Positions 7,620 through 13,636 of a stretch of DNA of 13,636 bases are shown piece by piece (within the stretch, counting starts at the first letter, position 1; each line of letters starts with the position of its first letter). Origin of the DNA: Bacteroidota bacterium (GTDB taxonomy: Bacteria; Bacteroidota; Bacteroidia; Bacteroidales; UBA1556); NCBI GenBank assembly GCA_003973505.1, contig QNXT01000311.1, positions 1 to 13,636 on the forward strand, written 5' to 3'. The notes beneath the pieces were generated by a model. The model ran no database searches. It saw only the letters and a program-made list of their open reading frames with translations, and had not been told where the DNA came from. The position numbers were made by a program, and so were the translations under genes.

Positions 7620-8567
7620 ATGAAAAACTTTGGATTAATTGGTGCAGCAGGTTATATTGCACCACGACATATGAAAGCGATTAAGGATACAGGTAATAAC
7701 TTAGTTGCAGCTTTGGATAAATTTGATAGCGTGGGTATCATTGATAGCTATTTCCCCGAAGCAGATTTCTTTACTGAAACAGAACGTTACGACCGTCACC
7801 TTGATAAATTAAGAAGAAAAGGTGATCAAAAAATTGATTTTGTATCCATTTGTACTCCAAATTATTTACACGATTCACATATTCGTTTGGCTTTACGAAA
7901 TGGTGCTGATGCAATTTGTGAAAAACCTTTGGTGTTAAATCCATGGAATATTGATGCACTTCAAGAAATTGAGCGTGAGACAGGCCAGCATATTTATAAT
8001 ATTTTACAATTACGCCATCATCAAGCAATTATTGATTTGAAGAAGAAGATTGATGAAGGACCTGATGATAAGATTTACGATATTGACCTTTCTTATATTA
8101 CGAGTCGTGGTCGTTGGTATTTTATTAGCTGGAAAGGAGATCATTCCAAATCAGGTGGCGTAGCAACTAATATTGGGGTGCATTTTTATGATATGCTAAC
8201 CTATATTTTTGGTGATGTAAAAACCAACACTGTACATTATACCGATGAGGAAACAGCCGCGGGATTTTTACAGCTGGAACGCGCTCGAGTGCGTTGGTTT
8301 TTAAGTGTGGATGATATGAATTTGCCAGCAGATATTGTTGCTAAAGGACAACGCACTTTCCGTTCTATTACTGTTGATGGTGAGGAAATAGAATTTAGTG
8401 GCGGTTTTACTGAGCTACACACTATTAGCTATGAACATATTCTTAAAGGAGAGGGCTTTGGTTTAGAGCATGCACGGAAAAGTATAGAGATTGTCCATCA
8501 TATTCGAAATTCGCGACCTATTGGTTTGCGGGGCGATTATCATCCTTTCTTGAAAAGATTTAAATAA
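7620..8567 (+). CDS. wbpB: WbpB-like UDP-GlcNAc-uronate 3-dehydrogenase (Gfo/Idh/MocA family)
   Basis: This 315-residue NAD-dependent oxidoreductase oxidises C3 of UDP-2-acetamido-2-deoxy-glucuronic acid (EC 1.1.1.335), making the substrate for the WbpE-type enzyme. In characterised WbpB/WlbA the NADH is reoxidised by 2-oxoglutarate, which WbpE regenerates from glutamate, so the two enzymes recycle each other's co-substrates. The N-terminal Rossmann motif GAAGYIAPRHMKAIKDTG (8-25) is highly typical. The EKP motif is at 101-103, with Lys102 as the expected catalytic lysine, and His188 in NIGVHFYD fits the second active-site residue. A TTG at 7611 would extend the protein by three residues into the previous gene. 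ATG 7620, one base after the upstream stop, matches the usual family start and is preferred. This is the last gene before the operon terminator. Confidence 0.93.
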   Translation: MKNFGLIGAAGYIAPRHMKAIKDTGNNLVAALDKFDSVGIIDSYFPEADFFTETERYDRHLDKLRRKGDQKIDFVSICTPNYLHDSHIRLALRNGADAICEKPLVLNPWNIDALQEIERETGQHIYNILQLRHHQAIIDLKKKIDEGPDDKIYDIDLSYITSRGRWYFISWKGDHSKSGGVATNIGVHFYDMLTYIFGDVKTNTVHYTDEETAAGFLQLERARVRWFLSVDDMNLPADIVAKGQRTFRSITVDGEEIEFSGGFTELHTISYEHILKGEGFGLEHARKSIEIVHHIRNSRPIGLRGDYHPFLKRFK

Positions 8568-8576
8568 AAAATATGG

Positions 8577-8606
8577 AGCCTGATTCTTTTTGAGTCAGGC
8601 TTTTTT
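8577..8606 (+). terminator. Intrinsic terminator of the polysaccharide operon, probably bidirectional
   Basis: The arms AGCCTGATTC (8577-8586) and GAGTCAGGCT (8592-8601) form a 10-bp stem with one wobble and a TTTTT loop, followed by a run of six T (8601-8606). On the minus strand the stem starts 4 bp after the vWA-like gene's stop and is soon followed by its own run of six T, so it can serve both convergent genes. Confidence 0.92.
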
Positions 8607-10662
8607 AATTGCTAAATATGCGTTGAAAGAAATTCTCGTTTTTGTATTTACTGCATTTATCTTTCTTGCGATACTCTTTTTCTACGAAAACATAATTATC
8701 CGTTTCGTCTAATTGGTATTCAACACCATTGATAATTAGATTCTGTTTGCTCTCTTTTAATGAATTGAATACATAATTATAGAAGTCGTCTTTAAGCGTG
8801 TGTAAAGAGCCTCCACTATGATAGGCTAAATTAATATATTGAGGATTTATTGGGCCATTGATATTGCTTAAAACTACCTTCACGGGCGTGTTTAGATATT
8901 TTAGCAGTTTTATATCACGAATGCAAGTGGAATTGTCTGCCGTTAAGATTATGTTTTTAATGTCACGATGTTTTCGTATCTGTGTTAGTATTGCTTCTAA
9001 ATCATTGGCACTCGTATTTGTGCCGCCAACGCCTTTTCGTTTAACATATTCGAAGCGTCGAATAACTTGGTGAATATTATTCGATTTCGAAGTGTAAATT
9101 CCACCTGTTCTACCAATTTTCTTATTGCGTGGAGCCAGTTTATTCCCGTCATTAAAGAAAATAAAATACTCTATTCCAGAACTTTTTGGATGGCGTTTAT
9201 GCCAAAGAACAGCTTGTGCACTATTGGTGTACATGCCACGAGTCCAATCCATTATCACCATAGCATTTTGCCAAGTAGGATGTCGATTTAATACTTTATA
9301 AACCGTTGAATCGGTGATTCCCCCGTTTTTATCAATAAACTCAAGTCCTGAATTCATATCTATAGGTGTGAGCGTTGAGAATTTTGAACAAGAAGTATAT
9401 CGTAATTTCTTCATTTCATCCTTTACTTCAAAAAGGTCTTCATCAGTAAGCTTATATTTTATCTTGCAAATTTCCAATTCTTTATTTTTTACTTTGCTAT
9501 TTAGGTGCGACAAATCTTCTTCAATAGTATGAATAGAGCCCCCTGTGAGATATGCAAGATTAATATATTGTGGGTTGATGCCATATCGTGCACCACAAAC
9601 AATAATATTAACCTTTACATCAAGGTTTGCGATTAATGAAAAGTCCCGCATACAACTATTATTATCGGCAATTAGGATGAGTTCATCAAAATTTTCGAAG
9701 CGATTAATTCCTCTTATTATTGCCTCTATATCATTTTCCGGGTTGTCGCCTCCTTTCCCTTTTTTGCTTACGAGATAAAATGTGTTGGTTAATCGGTTAA
9801 TGTTTTTTGCTTGAGCAAAATATACTCCTCCTGTTTTGCCTATCACTTTTCGATTGTCAGGCGTATTATCTCCATCATTAAAAAACACGAAATTTTTTAT
9901 TCCACTATTGTCAAAATGTGTGGTATGCCATAAAACAGCTTGCGCTCCGTATTGATACATGCTACCCGTCCAATCCATTACAACAAGGGCATTCTTCCAC
10001 TCTGGGTGTCTATCAAATACTTTATACACAATAGAGTCACCAATTCCTCCCTGTGAACGAATAAAGTTCTGAACTTTCAGAATGTTTTTCTTAAAATAGT
10101 TTGAATCTTGTTCAGGTGTTTCGTCAATTTCAGACTCATCTTTCTCAAGCATATCGTCTAATTCGAAATAGGTAATGCTTATGCCATGAAACATTTCTTT
10201 GGCTTCATCTTCACTATTACAGTCGGTTTGTAATACGATATTCCATTCAAAATCAGTCGAGTTCAATGTGGAATCGAGCTTGAATAATTCCTGAATACGA
10301 CGCGATAGTAAATCATAATAATTCGTTCTCCAAAATTCCTTATGCTTTGGGTATTTTGTGTAAATAACATCTATCTGAGTTACTACAATATGTTTATTAT
10401 AAGGCTTCCAGTCGGATGCATTTTTTATTTTCGCTTTGGTATATCCGTTTTCTAAAATTACTTTACCTTGTTTTGGGCTAGGGTCAAAACGTTTTATTTC
10501 ATTTAGGTTAAAAAGTCGCTCAAATTTTTCACCATAGGAGCGAGGGTTTTGCAAAACATCCTTGGTAAATTTAGGAATCCGCTGAGCATTAGCTTGTAAA
10601 CCTACAATAAGTAGAAGTATAATGCCAATAATGGGAAGGTATATGTTTTGGTTCTTATTCAA
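8605..10662 (-). CDS. Secreted protein with two tandem von Willebrand A-like domains (uncharacterised)
   Basis: I do not recognise a named family. The 685-residue product starts at a TTG, and a clear signal peptide follows (hydrophobic 8-23, cleavage expected after ANA at 26), so it should be exported. An N-terminal region of no known fold (about 90-170: RRIQELFKLD, WNIVLQTDC, MFHGISITYFE) precedes two copies of a domain of about 180 residues, at 205-384 and 447-627. The copies are about half identical by eye. Each has a strand then a MIDAS-like loop: D230-W-T232-G-S234 (DWTGSM) in copy 1 and D472-W-T474-R-G476 (DWTRGM) in copy 2. Further shared motifs are FFNDG, IGKTGG/IGRTGG, ADN followed by a Cys (337 and 580), and INPQYINLAY with GGS. 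This suggests vWA-like folds for metal-dependent protein binding, the second probably without metal. The gene converges on the polysaccharide operon; no partner is evident. Confidence 0.8.
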   Translation of the reverse strand: MNKNQNIYLPIIGIILLLIVGLQANAQRIPKFTKDVLQNPRSYGEKFERLFNLNEIKRFDPSPKQGKVILENGYTKAKIKNASDWKPYNKHIVVTQIDVIYTKYPKHKEFWRTNYYDLLSRRIQELFKLDSTLNSTDFEWNIVLQTDCNSEDEAKEMFHGISITYFELDDMLEKDESEIDETPEQDSNYFKKNILKVQNFIRSQGGIGDSIVYKVFDRHPEWKNALVVMDWTGSMYQYGAQAVLWHTTHFDNSGIKNFVFFNDGDNTPDNRKVIGKTGGVYFAQAKNINRLTNTFYLVSKKGKGGDNPENDIEAIIRGINRFENFDELILIADNNSCMRDFSLIANLDVKVNIIVCGARYGINPQYINLAYLTGGSIHTIEEDLSHLNSKVKNKELEICKIKYKLTDEDLFEVKDEMKKLRYTSCSKFSTLTPIDMNSGLEFIDKNGGITDSTVYKVLNRHPTWQNAMVIMDWTRGMYTNSAQAVLWHKRHPKSSGIEYFIFFNDGNKLAPRNKKIGRTGGIYTSKSNNIHQVIRRFEYVKRKGVGGTNTSANDLEAILTQIRKHRDIKNIILTADNSTCIRDIKLLKYLNTPVKVVLSNINGPINPQYINLAYHSGGSLHTLKDDFYNYVFNSLKESKQNLIINGVEYQLDETDNYVFVEKEYRKKDKCSKYKNENFFQRIFSN
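8782..9324 (-). repeat. Second copy of the internal vWA-like duplication (residues 447-627)
   Basis: This codes for the C-terminal vWA-like copy. It lines up with 9511-10050 along its whole length, but the MIDAS serine is replaced by glycine (DWTRGM) and the acidic stretch after FFNDG is lost. Confidence 0.8.
9511..10050 (-). repeat. First copy of the internal vWA-like duplication (residues 205-384)
   Basis: This codes for the N-terminal vWA-like copy, which keeps DxTxS (DWTGS) at residues 230-234 and Asp333 in ADN. The two copies share blocks such as AQAVLWH, NPQYINLAY and VYKV.RHP, showing an old tandem duplication inside one gene rather than two unrelated domains. Confidence 0.8.
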
Positions 10663-10698
10663 ATAATTGTTCTTTAATCTTAATATCGGATTTGCTTA

Positions 10699-10706
10699 CG
10701 AAAATA
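10699..10706 (-). promoter_or_regulatory. Possible -7 box of the vWA-like gene
   Basis: The minus strand reads TATTTTCG, one mismatch from TAnnTTTG, 37 bp upstream of the TTG start. The spacing resembles that of the peptidase gene. No -33 element is seen, so this is a weak call. Confidence 0.3.
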
Positions 10707-10773
10707 ACACTATTTCGTTCCATTTACTATGATAATAATATAATTTTTTCTTGATAAGTGCGCGCATCTGATT

Positions 10774-10806
10774 AACTTGTGTATATTTAACCAATGAACA
10801 CAAGTT
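10774..10806 (+). promoter_or_regulatory. Perfect 9-bp inverted repeat with trailing T-run upstream of the sigma gene
   Basis: AACTTGTGT (10774-10782) and ACACAAGTT (10798-10806) are perfect inverted repeats 15 nt apart, and TTTTT (10805-10809) follows. In a plus-strand transcript this would be a hairpin with a U-tract, like an attenuator; as DNA it could be an operator. It lies 57 bp before the sigma factor ATG. No plus-strand gene ends upstream, so it is not an ordinary end-of-gene terminator. The gene-free stretch 10663-10863 holds nothing else clear. Confidence 0.5.
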
Positions 10807-10863
10807 TTTATAATAGATAGTGTCCATTTACGAGAATGATTGATGCTAGGATAAGCTTATAAA

Positions 10864-11442
10864 ATGGTAGATCGGGATTTATTGGAGCGGGTAATATCGG
10901 GAGATCAAAAAGCTTTTCGCCTATTGGTGGATAAGTATCAAGTTCTTGTGTTCAATACTTGTTTGGGTTTTGTGGGAAATCGACAGAGTGCAGAAGACCT
11001 TAGTCAGGATGTATTTATTGAGATGCATCGTTCTATTAGTAAATTTCGTGGTGATTCAAAACTCTCTACATGGTTGTATCGTATTGCCGTAAATAAGTCG
11101 TTAAACCACATACGTGATAATAAAAAACATTCGGTGGTTCGAAGTATTGAACGTTTTTTTTATGGCGAAAAGGACGAAAATCTAGACGTGGAAGATTCTA
11201 TTTTTGGCTTAGCTGATGCGCCTCTTGAGCAACAGCAACATACCAAGGAGCTACACTTAGCCATTCAATCCTTGCCAAAAAATCAACAAATTGCTTTCAA
11301 CTTGAATAAGTTTGACGATTTGTCGTACAAACAAATTGCTGAGGTAATGGATGTCTCACTTTCTACGGTTGAATCATTGATTCATCGTGCTAAGAAGAAT
11401 TTGCAAAAGAAATTAGCCTCTTACTATAAGGAGAATTTTTAG
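10864..11442 (+). CDS. ECF-type RNA polymerase sigma factor
   Basis: This 192-residue sigma-70 family protein contains only regions 2 and 4, the layout of extracytoplasmic function (ECF) sigma factors. Region 2 spans about 17-87, with AEDLSQDVFIEMHRSISKF (43-61) binding the polymerase and STWLYRIAVNKSLNHIR (68-84) contacting the -10 DNA and helping melting. Region 4 spans about 126-185 with a helix-turn-helix (LSYKQIAEVMDVSLSTVESLIHRAK). A charged linker of about 35 residues (GEKDENLDVEDS) joins them. Many Bacteroidetes ECF genes sit beside a FecR-like or zinc-finger anti-sigma gene; none is seen here. The downstream neighbour is a convergent transporter whose stop codon overlaps this one, and the upstream neighbour is divergent. 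The regulon and signal are unknown. The hairpin at 10774-10806 may affect its expression. Confidence 0.93.
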   Translation: MVDRDLLERVISGDQKAFRLLVDKYQVLVFNTCLGFVGNRQSAEDLSQDVFIEMHRSISKFRGDSKLSTWLYRIAVNKSLNHIRDNKKHSVVRSIERFFYGEKDENLDVEDSIFGLADAPLEQQQHTKELHLAIQSLPKNQQIAFNLNKFDDLSYKQIAEVMDVSLSTVESLIHRAKKNLQKKLASYYKENF

Positions 11443-13127
11443 GCTACTTCTTCACCTTGTTTGCGTAGTATTTTTCGCACTAAAATTGAGAATACAGTAA
11501 GGTATGCAAATCCAATAACGGGAACCCAATAGGAAACCGAGATGTTAAAAATATCAGAGATTTTTCCTTGTAGTGGAGGAATGAAAGCACCTCCCAGAAT
11601 CATCATTACCAAAAAGGCAGAACCTTGAGATGTGTATTTTCCTAAACCTTGAATTGCAAGTGAGAAAATCACAGGCCACATTACCGAACAAAATAGTCCA
11701 CCACTTACAAAGGCGAATACCGAAATGCTTCCTGTTGTAAACATACCTGTAATCATAGCTGTCATTCCCAATATGCCGAAAATAGTAAGTGTACGTGCGG
11801 GTTTGTCTTGCCCCATAAAGAAACCTGCAATTTGAATTAGTATTACAAAGGCGTAAGGTAGAATGGTTTTAATATTCTGAGGATTTTCTCCACCCAATAG
11901 GTTAGAACCAATAATTACCAAAAAGGCGATATAGGGAACAATAATCAAGGCCATTTTGCGCGCTTTCGATGAAATATTGAATGCGGAAATGGCTCCTGCC
12001 CAACGACCAATCATCAAGCTGCCCCAATATAATGAAATCAATAGAGGGGTCATTGCTGTCCAATAGCCCTCAAGTTCTTTGGCTTGAAGCATTTGCTTAA
12101 AATGCTCATAAGATGCACCGGGATGCGTATTACCAAAAATGGTAAAATCCAAATGCCGGAGGTATTCCCCAAAATTAGATTGTATGGTAACTTCAATACC
12201 CACATAGGTAAAAATAGCAATCATTCCCAACACCAATTGTGGATATTTAAAGGCTCCCCAACCTTCTTGATTTTTGGCTGATATGCGATTTGCACTTAGT
12301 AATCCTATAACTAATGTTCCAATGCCAATAAGTAAAAGATATAATCCCATATGGCTTTCATGATTTACCCCTTCGCCTGTATTTTGGTAAAAAATAAGTG
12401 ACAAAACAACAATTAAAACCACTGTGATAAAGCTAATAAGCCCTGTGGCTTTGGCTTCATTCTCCACAGTGGCATCATTTTTCATAGCAGGAAGTTTTTT
12501 CGAAAACTTAAACAAAAGTCCTGCTGTAAGAAATGCCAATCCAACAAATACATAAAGCCATTGTACTGTGGACATGCTTAATTGTTTAATTAAGCTTTCA
12601 TCCATTTTAGTTGTTCCCAAAAGTGCTAAGGCAAAAACAATTGGGCCGATGGTTGTTCCAAATGAGTTGATACCCCCTGCCAAGTTTAGTCGATTTGAGC
12701 CAGTGGTTTCATCACCCAAAGCTATAGCAAAGGGTTGTGCAGCTGTTTGTTGAAGTGAGAAGCCAAGTCCTATAATAAAAAGTGCACCAAGAATGAATGC
12801 AAAATTGTTTGAAGCTAAGGCTGGGAACATCATAAAAGCTCCAACCACGGAAATCATTAGTCCGTAAACGATACCATTTTTAAAACCCCAACTATTGAGT
12901 AAGTCTTTTTTGCCTGCCACCGAAAGAATAAATAGTAAGAATGCCCCAATGTAATAAGCAAAATAAAAGGCTGAGTCAATGAGCTGACTTTGGAATTGTG
13001 AGAGATCGAATTTTGATTTTACAAATGGGATAAATACACCATTGGAGGCGGCAATAAATCCCCAAAAGAAGAATACCCCAACTAAGGCGTATAATGCTGA
13101 GTAATTGGTTGTTTTTTTCTGACTCAT
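11439..13127 (-). CDS. FHS-family MFS sugar transporter (FucP/GluP-like, long form)
   Basis: This 562-residue inner-membrane permease resembles the fucose-galactose-glucose:H+ symporter family. It shows the N-terminal FFFWGFIAASNGVFIPF (19-35), the TM4 motif QQTAAQPFAIALG (126-138), RLNLAGGINSFGTTIGP (146-162) and YVGIEVTIQSNFGEYL (308-322). Fourteen or so hydrophobic segments can be seen. It is about 120 residues longer than E. coli FucP, chiefly through two extra hydrophobic segments at about 230-247 and 260-279 between the two halves, plus a soluble loop at about 320-355. The positions of FucP's proton-coupling Asp46 and Glu135 align by eye with Gly30 and Gln127. The Gln also occurs in GluP-type members, so coupling may differ from FucP. 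The sugar cannot be inferred. The stop codon interlocks with that of the sigma factor gene; tsaB lies 108 bp upstream on the same strand. Confidence 0.88.
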   Translation of the reverse strand: MSQKKTTNYSALYALVGVFFFWGFIAASNGVFIPFVKSKFDLSQFQSQLIDSAFYFAYYIGAFLLFILSVAGKKDLLNSWGFKNGIVYGLMISVVGAFMMFPALASNNFAFILGALFIIGLGFSLQQTAAQPFAIALGDETTGSNRLNLAGGINSFGTTIGPIVFALALLGTTKMDESLIKQLSMSTVQWLYVFVGLAFLTAGLLFKFSKKLPAMKNDATVENEAKATGLISFITVVLIVVLSLIFYQNTGEGVNHESHMGLYLLLIGIGTLVIGLLSANRISAKNQEGWGAFKYPQLVLGMIAIFTYVGIEVTIQSNFGEYLRHLDFTIFGNTHPGASYEHFKQMLQAKELEGYWTAMTPLLISLYWGSLMIGRWAGAISAFNISSKARKMALIIVPYIAFLVIIGSNLLGGENPQNIKTILPYAFVILIQIAGFFMGQDKPARTLTIFGILGMTAMITGMFTTGSISVFAFVSGGLFCSVMWPVIFSLAIQGLGKYTSQGSAFLVMMILGGAFIPPLQGKISDIFNISVSYWVPVIGFAYLTVFSILVRKILRKQGEEVA

Positions 13128-13168
13128 TGGTTTTTTGATATTAAGAAACGCTTTGTTTAATTAAGCGA

Positions 13169-13176
13169 CGAATGTA
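13169..13176 (-). promoter_or_regulatory. Possible -7 box of the sugar transporter gene
   Basis: The minus strand reads TACATTCG, one mismatch from TAnnTTTG, 42 bp before the ATG. A small inverted repeat (CGCTT 13149-13153, AAGCG 13163-13167) lies between the box and the gene and might be an operator. The call is weak because no -33 element is visible. Confidence 0.3.
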
Positions 13177-13235
13177 GGAAATTTATTGTTGTCTCTGATA
13201 AGATATAGATGATGAAAATCCAATACCTACGTATT

Positions 13236-13636
13236 TTATTTCAATCCTTTAATCTTTGATACGGCCGCAACAAAATCCTTTAGGTAAAAAGGCTCAAAAT
13301 AGGCAACATCCGCAAAGTCTTTATCTTGAAATTGTTTTTCAGCAAGAGGAGCCATTCCTTCTGCTGATGGTAGGCCTCCTTCAAAAAAGATGGCTTTTTC
13401 GTTGTTTATTATGGCTTTGCATTTGAGTGCTCCATCTCCAAAAAATAGAATAGGCTGTTTTTCCAAATCAGTCCTATAAGTATCTTCGTCCACGATGATT
13501 GCGCTAATATCATTTAGGGCATTTAGGTTCTTGTCGAAAAACTGACTATAAACTTCCATTCGTCTTGCATCAATCATAGGGGAAAGAAGTATGTTGCCTT
13601 GCAAATCAGTATATTGTGTTTTTGCTTGGACAGCCA
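13236..13636 (-). CDS. tsaB: TsaB, tRNA threonylcarbamoyladenosine complex dimerisation subunit (C-terminal part)
   Basis: The reading frame is open to the right edge of the window, so the N-terminal part of the protein lies outside. The visible 133 residues or so match the C-terminal half of TsaB, the non-catalytic partner of TsaD in the cytoplasmic complex that adds threonylcarbamoyl to A37 of ANN-decoding tRNAs. The key landmark is SPMIDARRMEVYSQFF, the conserved MxDARRxEVY motif of TsaB, followed by ILFFGDGALKC and the C-terminal VAYFEPFYLKDF, which matches the usual P-x-YLR/K-x-F ending. A TTG at 13602-13604 is only an internal leucine codon. The stop is 108 bp before the transporter start on the same strand, with no strong terminator between them; a weak AT-rich 5-bp hairpin lies just after the stop. 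Confidence 0.9.
   Translation of the reverse strand, partial: AVQAKTQYTDLQGNILLSPMIDARRMEVYSQFFDKNLNALNDISAIIVDEDTYRTDLEKQPILFFGDGALKCKAIINNEKAIFFEGGLPSAEGMAPLAEKQFQDKDFADVAYFEPFYLKDFVAAVSKIKGLK

Noticed and set aside
8858..9778. Several plus-strand open frames opposite the vWA-like gene
   Set aside because: They show no domain-like composition or family likeness, and the minus-strand frame has a signal peptide and conserved repeats.
10759..10766. The 8-bp palindrome TGCGCGCA upstream of the sigma gene
   Set aside because: It is short and single, with no link to a known site; it could be chance despite the AT-rich setting.
13224..13240. A hairpin after tsaB as a terminator
   Set aside because: The stem is only 5 bp, AT-rich, and has no proper T-run on the minus strand.
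1..13636. Mobile elements, CRISPR arrays, tRNA or rRNA genes
   Set aside because: Gene-free gaps are about 200 bp or less and contain no repeat arrays, terminal inverted repeats or tRNA-like folds that I could see.

Overview
The window is AT-rich and reads as a stretch of a Bacteroidota chromosome. The evidence is a UpxY-type NusG paralogue, a short Wza-like lipoprotein next to a Tyr-rich Wzc kinase, an FHS-family sugar transporter of the long Bacteroidetes form, exact TAnnTTTG promoter boxes, and almost no Shine-Dalgarno sequences. An order such as Marinilabiliales/Bacteroidales is my guess; nothing here fixes the species. No tRNA, rRNA, CRISPR array, insertion sequence or phage gene was seen. 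Coding density is high and the longest gene-free gap is about 200 bp.

Layout. (1) 1-288 is the 3' end of glmS, closed by a strong hairpin terminator (313-345). (2) 376-876 is a UpxY/NusG-like antiterminator. It is convergent with an S41 C-terminal processing peptidase (877-2478, minus), and the two stop codons touch. (3) From a divergent promoter region (2479-2646) a compact plus-strand operon runs from 2647 to 8567: wza-like exporter lipoprotein, wzc-like tyrosine kinase/co-polymerase, then wbpE-, wbpD- and wbpB-type sugar nucleotide genes. Gaps are 10, 12, 3 and 1 bp, and the operon ends at an intrinsic terminator (8577-8606). (4) A minus-strand gene (8605-10662) encodes a secreted protein with two tandem von Willebrand A-like domains, one with a damaged metal site; its function is unknown. 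(5) An ECF sigma factor (10864-11442) has no visible anti-sigma partner and overlaps by 4 bp the convergent FHS/MFS sugar transporter (11439-13127, minus). (6) The right edge carries the C-terminal part of tsaB (minus).

How they fit together. GlmS makes glucosamine-6-phosphate, the entry to UDP-GlcNAc. The WbpB-WbpE-WbpD trio is the known route from UDP-GlcNAc uronic acid to UDP-2,3-diacetamido-2,3-dideoxy-glucuronic acid, a building block of surface polysaccharides. Wza and Wzc form the export and chain-length machinery. The 6-dehydrogenase (WbpA), glycosyltransferases, flippase and polymerase are not in the window, so the locus must work with genes elsewhere. The UpxY-like protein is of the type that antiterminates polysaccharide operons, but here it is not co-transcribed with the export genes. 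The most unusual features are the in-frame 12-bp repeat encoding the Tyr-Gly tail of Wzc, the tandem vWA-like protein, and the hairpin plus T-run upstream of the sigma factor gene.
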